Shown here: positions 1 to 9,075 of the stretch, in pieces
How positions within the stretch are numbered: the first letter of the stretch is position 1
How the letters are laid out: each line of letters begins with the position of its first letter
Assembly: GCF_900107845.1 (NCBI RefSeq)
Contig: NZ_FNRM01000001.1
Location: forward strand, 553,209-617,208
Direction of reading: 5' to 3'
DNA: 64,000 nt
Origin: Alkalimonas amylolytica
GTDB taxonomy: Bacteria; Pseudomonadota; Gammaproteobacteria; Enterobacterales; Alteromonadaceae
Notes under the pieces: model-generated
Told to the model about the DNA's origin: nothing
Database searches by the model: none
What the model saw: the letters and a program-made list of their open reading frames with translations, nothing else
Program-made: the position numbers and the translations under genes

Positions 1-1
1 T

Positions 2-1321
2 GCCAGTGCCGACTTGATGTTGCAGCGGCTTAACTACTACCAGCCAGCCGTGGTGCTCTCCGATATTCGTATGCCGGGCACCGATGGCATGGCCTTGCTG
101 GCCCGTTTGCAACAATTAGCCCCGGAATTGCCAGTCATCATTATGACCGCCCACTCGGATCTGGACAGCGCCGTCAATGCCTTCAAACGTGGGGCCTTTG
201 AATATTTGCCAAAACCCTTTGATATGGACGAGGCCGTAGCACTGGTAAGCCGGGCCCTGGAGCATAGCAAAGCCAGCCGGAAAAAACACAAAGTCAGCCA
301 GCCACAGCTGCTGCCGGAAATCATCGGCGAAGCCCCGGCCATGCAGGAAGTGTTTCGCGCCATTGGCCGGCTCAGTCGTTCCAGCATTAGCGTGCTCATT
401 AATGGCCAGTCCGGTACTGGCAAAGAGTTGGTAGCGCAAGCGCTGCACAAGCACAGCCCGCGCAGCGACCAGCCTTTTATTGCGCTCAATATGGCAGCCA
501 TTCCAAAAGACTTGATTGAATCCGAATTGTTTGGCCATGAAAAAGGCGCCTTTACCGGTGCCGCCAATGTGCGCAAAGGCCGCTTCGAGCAAGCCGATGG
601 CGGTACCTTGTTTCTGGATGAGATCGGCGATATGCCGCTGGATGTGCAAACCCGACTGCTACGGGTACTGGCCGACGGTCAGTTTTACCGGGTGGGTGGT
701 CATCAGGCTATCGGTGTCGATGTACGTATTATTGCTGCCACCCACCAGAACCTGGAGCAATTGGTGGCGAAACATTTGTTCCGGGAAGATTTGTTTCACC
801 GCCTCAATGTCATTCGGGTGCATCTGCCCAGATTAAAAGAACGGCGTGAAGATATCCCGGCATTGGCCCGGCACTTTCTGCAACAGGCCGCCCGCGAGCT
901 GAATGTCGAGGCCAAGCAACTGAGCAGCGAAGCCGAAAAATTTCTACAGCAACTGGACTGGCCCGGCAATGTGCGCCAGCTGGAAAACACCTGTCGCTGG
1001 CTCACCGTGATGGCAAGTGGTAAGCAAGTGCTGATAGCCGATTTACCACCTGAGCTATCAGGGCCGCCATTGCAGGAGAGCGAAGTGCTTTGCAGCACAG
1101 AGAGCTCCAGCGGCTGGCAGGACAGCTTTCGGCACTGGATGCAGCAGCAATTAAAGCTTGGCCGGATGGATATCTTAAATGAAGCCAGCCAGCAATTGGA
1201 AAGCATCGCCTTGCAACAGGCGCTGCAGCACACCCATGGCCATAAACAGGAAGCGGCCCGCTTTTTAGGCTGGGGCCGCAATACGCTAACACGTAAGTTA
1301 AAAGAGCTGGATCTAAGCTAG
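2..1321 (+). CDS. glnG: NtrC/NR(I) nitrogen response regulator (5' end outside window)
   Basis: Sigma-54-dependent activator of nitrogen-assimilation genes, phosphorylated by NtrB. The reading frame is open from the first bases, so the start codon and roughly the first 35 residues lie upstream of the window. Visible in order are the rest of the receiver domain, with the phospho-acceptor Asp in SDIRMPG; an AAA+ domain with Walker A (GQSGTGKE) and the sigma-54 contact loop GAFTGA; and a C-terminal Fis-type helix-turn-helix (AARFLGWGRNTLTRKL). The protein matches NtrC more closely than other NtrC-like regulators because of the conserved stretch VIIMTAHSDLDSAV. ntrB would be expected just upstream. 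Family assignment is firm. Confidence 0.95.
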   Translation, partial: ASADLMLQRLNYYQPAVVLSDIRMPGTDGMALLARLQQLAPELPVIIMTAHSDLDSAVNAFKRGAFEYLPKPFDMDEAVALVSRALEHSKASRKKHKVSQPQLLPEIIGEAPAMQEVFRAIGRLSRSSISVLINGQSGTGKELVAQALHKHSPRSDQPFIALNMAAIPKDLIESELFGHEKGAFTGAANVRKGRFEQADGGTLFLDEIGDMPLDVQTRLLRVLADGQFYRVGGHQAIGVDVRIIAATHQNLEQLVAKHLFREDLFHRLNVIRVHLPRLKERREDIPALARHFLQQAARELNVEAKQLSSEAEKFLQQLDWPGNVRQLENTCRWLTVMASGKQVLIADLPPELSGPPLQESEVLCSTESSSGWQDSFRHWMQQQLKLGRMDILNEASQQLESIALQQALQHTHGHKQEAARFLGWGRNTLTRKLKELDLS

Positions 1322-1323
1322 TT

Positions 1324-1866
1324 TTAACTGCTGGTGTGCCGCCCAGATCGCCGCTGGGTCTGGCGCTCAGACTTTGATTGCTGCCACTGTTCACGTTGCT
1401 CAGGGGTCAGCAGTTGCCACAGCTGGTGGCGAAATTCCAGCATGGCTAACTGGTGCTCAAGTTGCTGTTGCTGGCGCTGTTCCAGCAGCAAGCGCGCAGC
1501 CGTGGCATCAAAATTATCGGCCTGAACCAGTTGCTGCAGTTGTTGCCGCTGTGCACGCTGCTCAGCCCGATCGCCATGCTGTGCCCGCTGTGCCTGGCGT
1601 AATGCCTGCAGTTGCTGCGTTTGCTCATCCGAAAGAGCCAGTTGGCGATACCCATGCCCTCCAGCTCCATGGCGGTGGTATCTACTGTCTTGCCGGCTGA
1701 AGTCTTGCTTCATGCCAGCGCGCTTGGCGCTGTGCTGCCAACGCTTGCCATGGGGTTGCGGCTCTGCAGTCACGGACTCTGCCGCCAGCTCAGTGGCCAA
1801 AGTTGGTACTGCTGCCATACTGAGCGAACTGGCCATGAATAGCGAAATTAGTGTGGTTAGTTTCAT
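1324..1866 (-). CDS. CpxP/Spy-like periplasmic protein
   Basis: A 180-residue exported protein: signal peptide at residues 1 to about 25, then a basic His/Arg/Gln-rich region and long helices. Two LTxxQ-type motifs are visible (LSDEQTQQL near residue 77 and LTPEQREQW near residue 153), the signature of the CpxP/Spy family of envelope chaperones and feedback inhibitors. It is transcribed divergently from cpxRA, the usual place for cpxP. The start ATG has a GGAGA ribosome site. The coding region ends two bases from the ntrC stop, so the two genes converge with no room for a separate terminator. The Gln-rich composition is exaggerated compared with E. coli CpxP. The symbol is withheld because sequence identity is low-complexity driven. 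Confidence 0.8.
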   Translation of the reverse strand: MKLTTLISLFMASSLSMAAVPTLATELAAESVTAEPQPHGKRWQHSAKRAGMKQDFSRQDSRYHRHGAGGHGYRQLALSDEQTQQLQALRQAQRAQHGDRAEQRAQRQQLQQLVQADNFDATAARLLLEQRQQQQLEHQLAMLEFRHQLWQLLTPEQREQWQQSKSERQTQRRSGRHTSS

Positions 1867-1910
1867 GATTTGTCTCCTTTGCCTGACGATTTCAGATTAA
1901 CAGGCTGAAT

Positions 1911-1948
1911 GCAAAGCAGTGCAAAGGCAGTGTAAAGATTCAGTAAAG
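1911..1948. promoter_or_regulatory. Tandem CpxR half-site array
   Basis: Four direct half-sites with 10-11 bp periodicity: GCAAAG at 1911, GCAAAG at 1921, GTAAAG at 1932 and GTAAAG at 1943. The last pair fits the CpxR box (two GTAAA half-sites separated by a short spacer). The array sits between the divergent cpxP-like gene and cpxRA, where autoregulation is expected. Binding is inferred. Confidence 0.7.
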
Positions 1949-2011
1949 GCCTGTTCGCTGTGCCGGGATGGCGTTAGACTGATACCAGTGCACTGAAGAG
2001 AAGTAAGCCTG

Positions 2012-2713
2012 ATGAACCGCATTCTGATGATCGATGACGATGTCGCTCTGACTGAGCTGGTCAAAGACTACCTGCAGCTGGATGGCTTCGAGTTTGATGC
2101 CAGCCACGATGGGCCGGCCGGCCTGGAGCGCGCTAAAAGCCAACAGCATGACTTGCTGCTACTGGATGTGATGCTGCCAGGCATGGATGGTTTTAGCTTG
2201 TTGCAGCAGCTGCGCAAAACCAGCAATTGTCCTGTGTTGATGCTGACTGCCCGTGGCGATGAGATAGACCGAATTGTTGGCCTGGAACTGGGTGCTGATG
2301 ATTACCTGGCCAAGCCGTTTAACCCAAGAGAGTTGGTCGCACGTATCAAAGCGATTTTTCGTCGCATCGAACTGGTGCAGCAGAACAAAGAACGCCAAGT
2401 GACCACCATCACAGTGCACGATCTGCAACTGGATAGTGCCAGCCATCAGCTCACAGTACAACAGCAACTAGTGCAACTGACAGCCACCGAGTTTCAGCTG
2501 CTGGATTATTTGATGCGGCGGATGGGCCAGGTCATCAGCAAAGAAGAATTAAGCAAGCAGGTACTGGGGCGCAGCCTACAACTGCATGATCGCAGCCTGG
2601 ATATGCACCTAAGCAACATTCGTCGCAAACTGGCACAGCACAGTGCGCAAGAATACATTCAGACATTGCGCGGCAGTGGTTTTCGCTTTGTGCCGGAGTC
2701 TGATCCATGTTAA
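2012..2713 (+). CDS. cpxR: Envelope-stress response regulator CpxR
   Basis: OmpR-family two-component response regulator of 233 residues. The receiver domain shows the acidic pocket (MIDDD), phospho-acceptor Asp in LLLLDVMLPGMDG and the conserved Lys in LAKPFNP. The C-terminal winged helix carries LTATEFQLLDYLMRR and LDMHLSNIRRKL. The stop overlaps the start of cpxA by seven bases, indicating a translationally coupled operon. The divergent cpxP-like gene and the half-site array upstream support CpxR rather than another OmpR relative. Ribosome site AGAGAAG precedes the ATG. Confidence 0.92.
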   Translation: MNRILMIDDDVALTELVKDYLQLDGFEFDASHDGPAGLERAKSQQHDLLLLDVMLPGMDGFSLLQQLRKTSNCPVLMLTARGDEIDRIVGLELGADDYLAKPFNPRELVARIKAIFRRIELVQQNKERQVTTITVHDLQLDSASHQLTVQQQLVQLTATEFQLLDYLMRRMGQVISKEELSKQVLGRSLQLHDRSLDMHLSNIRRKLAQHSAQEYIQTLRGSGFRFVPESDPC

Positions 2714-4098
2714 AAAACCCGCTGCACTATTTGGCCAGCCGGATTTTTCTCTGGTTCTGGCTGGTGATCCTAGCCACAGTGGCAGCCACCTTACTGATTG
2801 CCCGAGGCCTGCCCGAGCAAACCGAGATCCGGCGACTGCCGCCACCAATGCAGCACCAGTTGCATGCGGCAGCCCGCTTTTACAGCGATGCCGACTCACT
2901 GGCTGATTTACTGCAACGCCTTGAGCGTCGCCGCCAGGGTCGCTGGCTGCTGGTAGACCCAGAGCAGCAGCAAGTACTCAATCCGGCAGGGTTACCAAGG
3001 CAGTTTGACCACAACTGGCTGACCGAGCTGTCTGATCTAGAGCAACCAAGACTACTGCATCACTCCAATCTGTTTCTTGCTGGCCCGGTCGCCATCGAGG
3101 TAGAAGGCCGTGCTTTGGTGTTGTATCAGCAGCGGCAACGCCCAGAACAACCCTGGTGGCAACTGAGCGCACTGCCACAATCCTTGTTATTGCTCAGCTT
3201 ATTTCTGATTTCTGCCATTGCCAGTTTGTTTTTGGCGATTTCCATTACACGGCCACTGCGCGAACTGTTGCACAGCTATCAGTGCTTTGCTGCTGGCGAG
3301 CTGGCTCAGCGTAGCAGCAAACTGGCACAACGCAATGATGAACTTGGAGCTTTGGGCCGGGGGTTTAATGCGATGGCAGAGCGAATTAGCGGCTTACTCC
3401 AGGGGCAGCAGCGCTTGCTGCGCGATGTGTCGCATGAACTTCGCACCCCTTTAACCAGAGCGCAGCTGGCGCTGGCATTGGAAGAGCGTCAGGGAGAAGG
3501 CAAACAGCTACCACGTTTGCAATACGAGCTGGAGCAAGTGGATGCCCTTTTGGATGAACTCCTAACCTACAGCCGACTCAACAGTGGTCATTATCCACTT
3601 GAGCTTGAGCCACTGGATCTATCCGAGTTATTGCAGCAACTGGTAGACAGCAGCCAATTAGAAGCACAACATAAACAACAGCAAATCAGTCTGGACTGCC
3701 CTGCACTGGTCGAGCGAATGGCTGACAAGCGCTTGCTTAGCAGAGCACTGGAAAATATCTTACGCAATGCATTGAAATACAGCCCTGCAGGCAGCACCAT
3801 CCATTGCCAGTTAGGCGAAAACGCAGCTCAGTTACAAATCAGCATCTGCGATCAGGGTCCTGGGGTGCCGGTATCCGAACTGGAGGCTATCTTCACGCCC
3901 TTTTACCGGGTCAGCCACAGTCGCAGCAGTAAAACTGGCGGTTTTGGTCTTGGTCTTGCAATCGCCGCTGAGTCTGTCCGCCTTCATGGCGGTAAGCTGC
4001 AAGCTCGGCTAAATCAACCCGCGGGGCTTTGCCTGGTGCTGACCTTACCTGGAAACTGCAGTTCAACTGTAAAGGAGCCAATCGATGCCAACAAGTGA
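2707..4098 (+). CDS. cpxA: Envelope-stress sensor kinase CpxA
   Basis: Membrane histidine kinase of 463 residues. It has a first transmembrane segment near residues 10-33, a periplasmic sensor of about 120 residues, a second transmembrane segment near 157-180, HAMP linker, dimerisation domain with the phospho-acceptor His243 in DVSHELRTPL, and an HATPase domain with N box (NILRNALKYS), DQGPG and GFGLGLAIA motifs. It overlaps cpxR by seven bases and overlaps the following hydrolase gene by 14 bases. The periplasmic domain is the part that differs most from E. coli, as is usual for CpxA outside enterobacteria. Confidence 0.9.
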   Translation: MLKNPLHYLASRIFLWFWLVILATVAATLLIARGLPEQTEIRRLPPPMQHQLHAAARFYSDADSLADLLQRLERRRQGRWLLVDPEQQQVLNPAGLPRQFDHNWLTELSDLEQPRLLHHSNLFLAGPVAIEVEGRALVLYQQRQRPEQPWWQLSALPQSLLLLSLFLISAIASLFLAISITRPLRELLHSYQCFAAGELAQRSSKLAQRNDELGALGRGFNAMAERISGLLQGQQRLLRDVSHELRTPLTRAQLALALEERQGEGKQLPRLQYELEQVDALLDELLTYSRLNSGHYPLELEPLDLSELLQQLVDSSQLEAQHKQQQISLDCPALVERMADKRLLSRALENILRNALKYSPAGSTIHCQLGENAAQLQISICDQGPGVPVSELEAIFTPFYRVSHSRSSKTGGFGLGLAIAAESVRLHGGKLQARLNQPAGLCLVLTLPGNCSSTVKEPIDANK

Positions 4099-5080
4099 CC
4101 AGTCGAACACAGAGAACCCAGTGCAGCAAGACTGGTTGCATCACTGGCAACCATTATGGCAACAAATGCAGCACGAAAAAATGCTCAATCAACGCGGGCA
4201 GGTCTTGCACTACAGCTGCTTCCGACTGCCGAACGCGACTACAGCTATCGTTATCAGTGCCGGTCGGATCGAAATGGCCGTAAAATACAGTGCGGTGATT
4301 TTTGAGCTGGTGCAGGCCGGCTACAGTGTCTACATTCTAGATCATCTGGGACAGGGTGCCTCAGCGCGTGAGCTGAGCAATCCGCATAAAGGTCATATCG
4401 GCACCTTTGATCATTACAGCGATGACTGGCAGTTTTTTATGCAGCAAGTCGTCATCCCAAGCCAACACCAACGCTATCTGGCTTTATGTCATTCGATGGG
4501 CTCCGCGATCTTTGCCAACTACTTGCTGCGCTATCCACAACATCCATTTGCAGCTGCCGTGCTGTGCTCACCGATGTTTGGTATCTACTCAGGACCTATC
4601 CCTTTTGCTGCCGCCCTACCAGTGATACGGGCGCTGCGCTGGATCAACCGGCAGCTGTCGGCTCAGAGCTGGTATTTACCCGGTCAGGGCAATTACCGGC
4701 CCGATCCGTTTCCTGCCAACCGCCTCACCAATTGCCCCCAACAGTACCAATGGCTGCTTTCGCTGTATCAGGCCGAACCGACTCTGCAACTCGGCGGCGT
4801 GACGCTCGACTGGTTGTTGGCCGCCGATCAGGTGATGCAGCGTTTGGCAACGACCGGACACAGTATTGAGCTCCCTCTACTGGTTCTTCAGGCAGGTGCT
4901 GATCGGGTGGTGGATAATAAAGCACAACAGCGGTTTGTTGCGCAGCGGCCCGAGCTACGCGAACTAAAAGTTCTGACTGGGGCTAAGCACGAGTTACTGC
5001 TGGAACAAGCCAGTATCCGGAAACAGACCATGCACGCAATACTGCAGTTCTTTGCCCACTATCGGACAGTGCAAGAATGA
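4085..5080 (+). CDS. Alpha/beta hydrolase, lysophospholipase PldB-like
   Basis: A 331-residue cytosolic hydrolase of the Hydrolase_4 (monoacylglycerol lipase/lysophospholipase L2) type. The nucleophile elbow is CHSMGS with the catalytic Ser. The oxyanion region is VISAGRIEM, followed by LDHLGQGAS. An Asp candidate lies in QAGADRVVDN and the His in GAKHELLLE, giving the full triad order. The start ATG lies inside the end of cpxA (14-base overlap), so it is probably the third gene of the cpxRA operon, which links membrane-lipid turnover to envelope stress. PldB is the closest named relative. The exact substrate cannot be read from sequence. Confidence 0.78.
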   Translation: MPTSDQSNTENPVQQDWLHHWQPLWQQMQHEKMLNQRGQVLHYSCFRLPNATTAIVISAGRIEMAVKYSAVIFELVQAGYSVYILDHLGQGASARELSNPHKGHIGTFDHYSDDWQFFMQQVVIPSQHQRYLALCHSMGSAIFANYLLRYPQHPFAAAVLCSPMFGIYSGPIPFAAALPVIRALRWINRQLSAQSWYLPGQGNYRPDPFPANRLTNCPQQYQWLLSLYQAEPTLQLGGVTLDWLLAADQVMQRLATTGHSIELPLLVLQAGADRVVDNKAQQRFVAQRPELRELKVLTGAKHELLLEQASIRKQTMHAILQFFAHYRTVQE

Positions 5081-5089
5081 CACCGGCTC

Positions 5090-5554
5090 TCAACTCCCGC
5101 CAACAAAGCCCTGCTGACGCCAGGCCTCGTAACTGATAATAGCGACCGCATTCGCCAGGTTCAGGCTACGGCTACTTTGTTGCATCGGAATACGAATACG
5201 CTGACTGGCAGGAAAGGCATCCCTAATGGCATCCGGTAAACCCGAAGTTTCAGAGCCAAACAACAGCACATCGTCTTGCTGGAACGCCACCTGATGGTAG
5301 CTATGACTGCCTTTGGTGGTGCAGGCCAGGATCCGACGCGACCCGATAACTGCCTGAAATTCAGCGTAATTGGCATGCCGGTGTACCCGGGTCAGATCAT
5401 GGTAATCCAGTCCAGCCCGGCGTAGCTTTTTTTCCTCCAACTCAAACCCCAGCGGCTCTATCAGGTGCAGCTGAGCGCCTAGGTTGGCGCATAAACGGAT
5501 GATATTTCCAGTATTTGGCGCAATTTGTGGCTCAAAGAGGGCGATTTCAAACAT
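5090..5554 (-). CDS. trmL: tRNA (cytidine/uridine-34-2'-O)-methyltransferase TrmL
   Basis: SPOUT-fold methyltransferase that 2'-O-methylates the wobble base of two leucine tRNAs in E. coli. At 154 residues it is the usual family length. The N-terminal [20 protein letters not shown] and the C-terminal knot region ([29 protein letters not shown]) are diagnostic. It converges with the lysophospholipase-like gene. In E. coli trmL lies near the secB-grxC block, which also occurs here a few kilobases away. Confidence 0.93.
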   Translation of the reverse strand: MFEIALFEPQIAPNTGNIIRLCANLGAQLHLIEPLGFELEEKKLRRAGLDYHDLTRVHRHANYAEFQAVIGSRRILACTTKGSHSYHQVAFQQDDVLLFGSETSGLPDAIRDAFPASQRIRIPMQQSSRSLNLANAVAIISYEAWRQQGFVGGS

Positions 5555-5795
5555 AGAACCTCAATAATGGTGGAAAAGACCTTTAAAAAAGCAGAAATAT
5601 AACAGATAAAGGGCAGACTGACATCCGCTCTACCCATTAGCTGTAAAGGCTTTTGACAGTAAACGTCACTTTAGTTTGCACTAAAATACTCTTTTCGATT
5701 TATTGTCTGGAAAACTGCATTAAAAGTTGCAATCTTTTGGCCGTCAGCGCTATAGTTAACGTTCAGATTTTGGTCAACACAGGGATGTTGTTACT

Positions 5796-7631
5796 ATGGC
5801 GCAGCTCGGCCGCATTTTTTGCACTGCCACTCTCCTCCTTGTGAGCGGTCCTGCTTTTGCCTTTCCCGTCTCATCCTCCACAGTCCCTTTTTACGTGTTG
5901 CTGCTCATCTTTGTTGTGCTGAGTCTCTCGCTCTGGTTCAAATTGCATCGTGCAAATCAAGTCGCCAGCCAGCTGCATAATTTTATCCACCAACATCAGG
6001 ATGCCGTCTGCCTTCTGGACGCAGAACTGGACATCCAGCAAGTAAACCCTGCATTTTGCCGGATTACCGGCTTTCGCAAAGAACAGGTCATTGGGCAGCC
6101 CCTGAGAGTATTTAACAGCCAGGGGGAGCCTGAAGACATTGCTTACACTATTCAAAAGTCCCTGCTAAAACGCCAGTTCTGGCACGGTGATATCTGGAGC
6201 CGCAAAGCCAACCAACAAGTATTTGCACTGGATTTATCCATCAGTTGTTTGCGACCGGCTACCAAATCCAAACCAGCTTTGTATCTGGCAACCTTTGCCG
6301 ACATCAGCACCCGCAAAATGAATGAATTGGAATTGCGCCGAGTCAATACCAAGGATCCTGGCACCAGACTGCCCAACCGGGCTGTGTTCATGGACTATCT
6401 GGAACGTGAGCTGCAATCAGTCACAGAACAACACCCAGTCTTTGCGGTGATGATCCTGCAACTCAATTCAGACGCAGATAACATGCCACAAAATCTTCCT
6501 TTGGTTGAGTTAGCCACAGCGATTCGCTCGCAGTTACCAACAGGGGTGTTGCTGGCCCGATTAAGCACCAACGAATTTGGCATTTTGTTGCCAGCTTACC
6601 TGGCCAGTCAACGATTGGATCTGCACTGTTATCGACTGGCCCGCCAAGTCATGACTGCACTGGAGCGTTCAACCGTAGAGCCGGCCCTGACACCTGCGAT
6701 GGGAATCGCCTTGTACCCGAATGATGGTCATAGTTACGATCAATTGTTACGAAGTGCTGATCATGCCCTGCAGCGAGCTCGTTCAGCAGCCTCCCCTATT
6801 CAACTTTTCCATCAGGCGTCCCTGCCACGCTCCAGTGATTCATTTTTGCTTGAACAAGAGCTGCAATCAGCCTTGGAGAATCAGGAAATACGACTCAGCT
6901 TCCAACCCAAGCTGTGTGTTAGCAGCAATCGGGTCACAGGTCTGGAAGCTTTGGTGCGCTGGCAGCACCCACAGCGAGGATTGCTGTTACCTGCTCAGTT
7001 TCTGAGTATCGCAGCAGAAAGTGATAGCATCATTCATCTGGACCACATGGTATTGCAGCAAGCCTGTGAGCATGTAAAACACTGGAATAATACGGGTTTA
7101 ATGCGTGGTCGACTCGCCTTGAACATTGCCAGCAGGACATTCTTTCAACCGGATTTTCTGCCTTATTATCTGCAGCAACTACAACAACACAATCTTCAGC
7201 CAGAGCAGTTTGAGCTGGAATTGGACCAGACCATCCTGGAACAACAACCCGAACAAAGTAAACGTATTTTGCACAGCGCCAAAGAAGCCGGGTTTTTCCT
7301 GGTGCTCGATCGTTTTGGATCCGGTTTATCTGCCTTGCAGCACCTACGTGATTACTCCTTCGACCAAATCAAAATTGATGGCAGCCTCATCCAAAAACTG
7401 GAGCAATCAGAGTTGGATCGCAATCTCACAGCCAGTCTGATTCGAATTGCAGGCTATCTGCAGCTGGGGGTAGTCGCCTGCCAGGTAGAAAACGAGATGC
7501 AGGCTTATCTGTTGCATGTGATGGGCTGCGAAACCATTCAGGGGCATGTATTCAGTAAAGCGGTGCTACCTTCGGAACTGGCTACAGTCATTGCCCGAGA
7601 ATCCCGAGCCATTCGCCAGCAAACAGGCTAA
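5796..7631 (+). CDS. Membrane PAS protein with degenerate GGDEF and degenerate EAL domains
   Basis: A 611-residue protein with an N-terminal hydrophobic segment, a second membrane segment near residues 32-50, a PAS domain near 60-170 (ITGFRKEQVIGQP), a GGDEF-fold domain near 180-340 and an EAL-fold domain near 350-605. The GGDEF signature reads STNEF, so cyclase activity is unlikely. The EAL signature EALVRW is intact, but the metal-site motif DDFG is DRFG, the TE pair of the ELTES region is DQ, and AEGVE is ACQVE. It is therefore probably a c-di-GMP binder or interaction protein rather than an enzyme. CsrD is the known precedent for a dual-degenerate protein, but it has a different N terminus. 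It stands alone, followed by a strong terminator. Confidence 0.85.
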   Translation: MAQLGRIFCTATLLLVSGPAFAFPVSSSTVPFYVLLLIFVVLSLSLWFKLHRANQVASQLHNFIHQHQDAVCLLDAELDIQQVNPAFCRITGFRKEQVIGQPLRVFNSQGEPEDIAYTIQKSLLKRQFWHGDIWSRKANQQVFALDLSISCLRPATKSKPALYLATFADISTRKMNELELRRVNTKDPGTRLPNRAVFMDYLERELQSVTEQHPVFAVMILQLNSDADNMPQNLPLVELATAIRSQLPTGVLLARLSTNEFGILLPAYLASQRLDLHCYRLARQVMTALERSTVEPALTPAMGIALYPNDGHSYDQLLRSADHALQRARSAASPIQLFHQASLPRSSDSFLLEQELQSALENQEIRLSFQPKLCVSSNRVTGLEALVRWQHPQRGLLLPAQFLSIAAESDSIIHLDHMVLQQACEHVKHWNNTGLMRGRLALNIASRTFFQPDFLPYYLQQLQQHNLQPEQFELELDQTILEQQPEQSKRILHSAKEAGFFLVLDRFGSGLSALQHLRDYSFDQIKIDGSLIQKLEQSELDRNLTASLIRIAGYLQLGVVACQVENEMQAYLLHVMGCETIQGHVFSKAVLPSELATVIARESRAIRQQTG

Positions 7632-7649
7632 TTGCTTTTTGACCAAAAA

Positions 7650-7678
7650 AAACGCGCTGTGACTGACAGCGCGTTTTT
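7650..7678. terminator. Bidirectional terminator between the GGDEF-EAL gene and secB
   Basis: Perfect 9-bp stem ACGCGCTGT / ACAGCGCGT with a 4-base loop, an A-run on the left and a T-run on the right. It serves both converging genes. Confidence 0.9.
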
Positions 7679-7694
7679 TATTGGCTTTGCAAGC

Positions 7695-8192
7695 TTAGTT
7701 AAGCTGCGATGCTTCACCTGCTTCAGCCTGACGCTGTTGCACATACTGAGCAAACAAAGCATCAAAATTTACCGGTGCCAGGTTCAGCTGCGGGAAAGTA
7801 CCCCGGTTAACCAGGTTAGAGACAGCCTCACGTGCGTACGGGAACAAAATGTTCGGGCAGAACGATGCCAGCATATGCGCCAATTGGTTTTCAGGCAGTT
7901 GCGCAATGCTGAAAATACCCGCTTGCTGCACTTCACACAAAAATGCCGTTTCTTCACCCACAGTGGTGGTAACCGTCAGGGATAAAACCACCTGATAGAC
8001 ATCATCTTCCAGCTTATCGCTACGGGTATCTAAATCCAACTTTACCTCTGGCTTCCACTCTTTGCGGAAAATAGCAGGCGCATTTGGCGCTTCAAAAGAA
8101 ATGTCTTTCACAAAGATACGTTGAATGGCAAATTGCAGTGCCTGTGGGTCCTGTTGCTCGTTTGCAACGCCGTTTGCTTGTTGTTCGGCCAT
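7695..8192 (-). CDS. secB: Protein-export chaperone SecB
   Basis: Cytosolic tetrameric chaperone that keeps preproteins unfolded and hands them to SecA. At 165 residues it is slightly longer than the E. coli protein (155). The core [14 protein letters not shown] near residue 27 and the acidic stretch KLEDDVYQV are typical; NILFPYARE is the conserved C-terminal helix region. It is the last gene of a yibN-grxC-secB operon, the same order as in E. coli, although gpsA does not follow here. Confidence 0.96.
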   Translation of the reverse strand: MAEQQANGVANEQQDPQALQFAIQRIFVKDISFEAPNAPAIFRKEWKPEVKLDLDTRSDKLEDDVYQVVLSLTVTTTVGEETAFLCEVQQAGIFSIAQLPENQLAHMLASFCPNILFPYAREAVSNLVNRGTFPQLNLAPVNFDALFAQYVQQRQAEAGEASQLN

Positions 8193-8220
8193 GATAAGTC
8201 CTAAAATTCTAAGTCAATAA

Positions 8221-8475
8221 TTAATCTAACAGCGGGTCCAGTTTACCGGCTGCATCCAGAGCAACCAGATCATCGCAACCGCCAATGTGCTGATCATTGA
8301 TAAATATTTGCGGTACCGTGCTTCGTCCGCCCGCTTTTTCAATCATCTGTGGGCGCAATTCAGGTTGCACATCAATGCGAAACTCCTGAAAATTGACCTT
8401 TTTACTGTTGAGTAATGCCACTGCGCGTACACAATAAGGGCAATAAGCTTTGGTGTAAATAGTTACGTCTGCCAT
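8221..8475 (-). CDS. grxC: Glutaredoxin 3
   Basis: An 84-residue thiol-disulphide oxidoreductase reduced by glutathione. The dithiol site is CPYC near residues 11-14, with STVPQIFIND (cis-Pro) and GGCDDL binding glutathione. A longer upstream reading frame exists, but the chosen ATG gives the normal N terminus (MADVTIYTKAYCPYC) and has a GAGGAA ribosome site. It lies seven bases after yibN and 28 before secB in one operon. Confidence 0.95.
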   Translation of the reverse strand: MADVTIYTKAYCPYCVRAVALLNSKKVNFQEFRIDVQPELRPQMIEKAGGRSTVPQIFINDQHIGGCDDLVALDAAGKLDPLLD

Positions 8476-8482
8476 GAGTTCC

Positions 8483-8914
8483 TCACTTTGCGCGAACAAC
8501 TGGCAGGCTTGCGCCAAGCCAACTGTTCATTCCACCTTGCAGCACTGTCACCTCGCTGCAACCTTGTTTTGCAAGTGCAGACGCAGCTTTTTGTGCTGAA
8601 ACGCCAGCCTGACATACCACAATAATGGGGGTGGCTTTCAGCTTTTCAAGGCCTTTGGCCTGGCCTTGCACAATGTCGTTCAGTGGCAGGTGTTTCGCAG
8701 CTGTGATATGGCCTTTTTTGTAGTCAGCCTCCGGGCGAATGTCCACCACCGTGGCGTTCTGCCGGTTTACCAGCATGGTCAGCTCGGTGGGGCTTACCAG
8801 TTTAATGCTGGAAAAACGGGATTTGATCATGCCGAAAATCAACATAAATGCCAGCGCAGCCCAGATCAGACTTAATATAAGGTTGTTACCGATAAACTCT
8901 ATCCACTGCTCCAT
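8483..8914 (-). CDS. yibN: Membrane-anchored rhodanese-domain protein YibN
   Basis: A 143-residue protein with one N-terminal transmembrane helix (residues about 8-28) and a cytoplasmic rhodanese domain. The active-site loop VVCQAGVSAQKAA keeps the catalytic Cys that would carry a persulphide. DIRPEADYKKGHI is the conserved rhodanese motif. The start used gives the transmembrane anchor directly; a longer frame upstream would cover the gpmI promoter region. First gene of yibN-grxC-secB, divergent from gpmI, exactly as in E. coli. The physiological sulphur acceptor is unknown. Confidence 0.9.
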   Translation of the reverse strand: MEQWIEFIGNNLILSLIWAALAFMLIFGMIKSRFSSIKLVSPTELTMLVNRQNATVVDIRPEADYKKGHITAAKHLPLNDIVQGQAKGLEKLKATPIIVVCQAGVSAQKAASALAKQGCSEVTVLQGGMNSWLGASLPVVRAK

Positions 8915-9075
8915 GACGCTCTCTTGCACTCTTGCCAAATTGAAAGAGCAAGAGTATATACCCAAGTAACCTCCAGATGCTAGTTTCAGAGTCGCTTCAG
9001 GGCTGCAGCCGGCAGAAAAAACAGGTAAGATAAAGCATTCAGATTGACGCATCATCCAATGGAGAAACCGACAGC

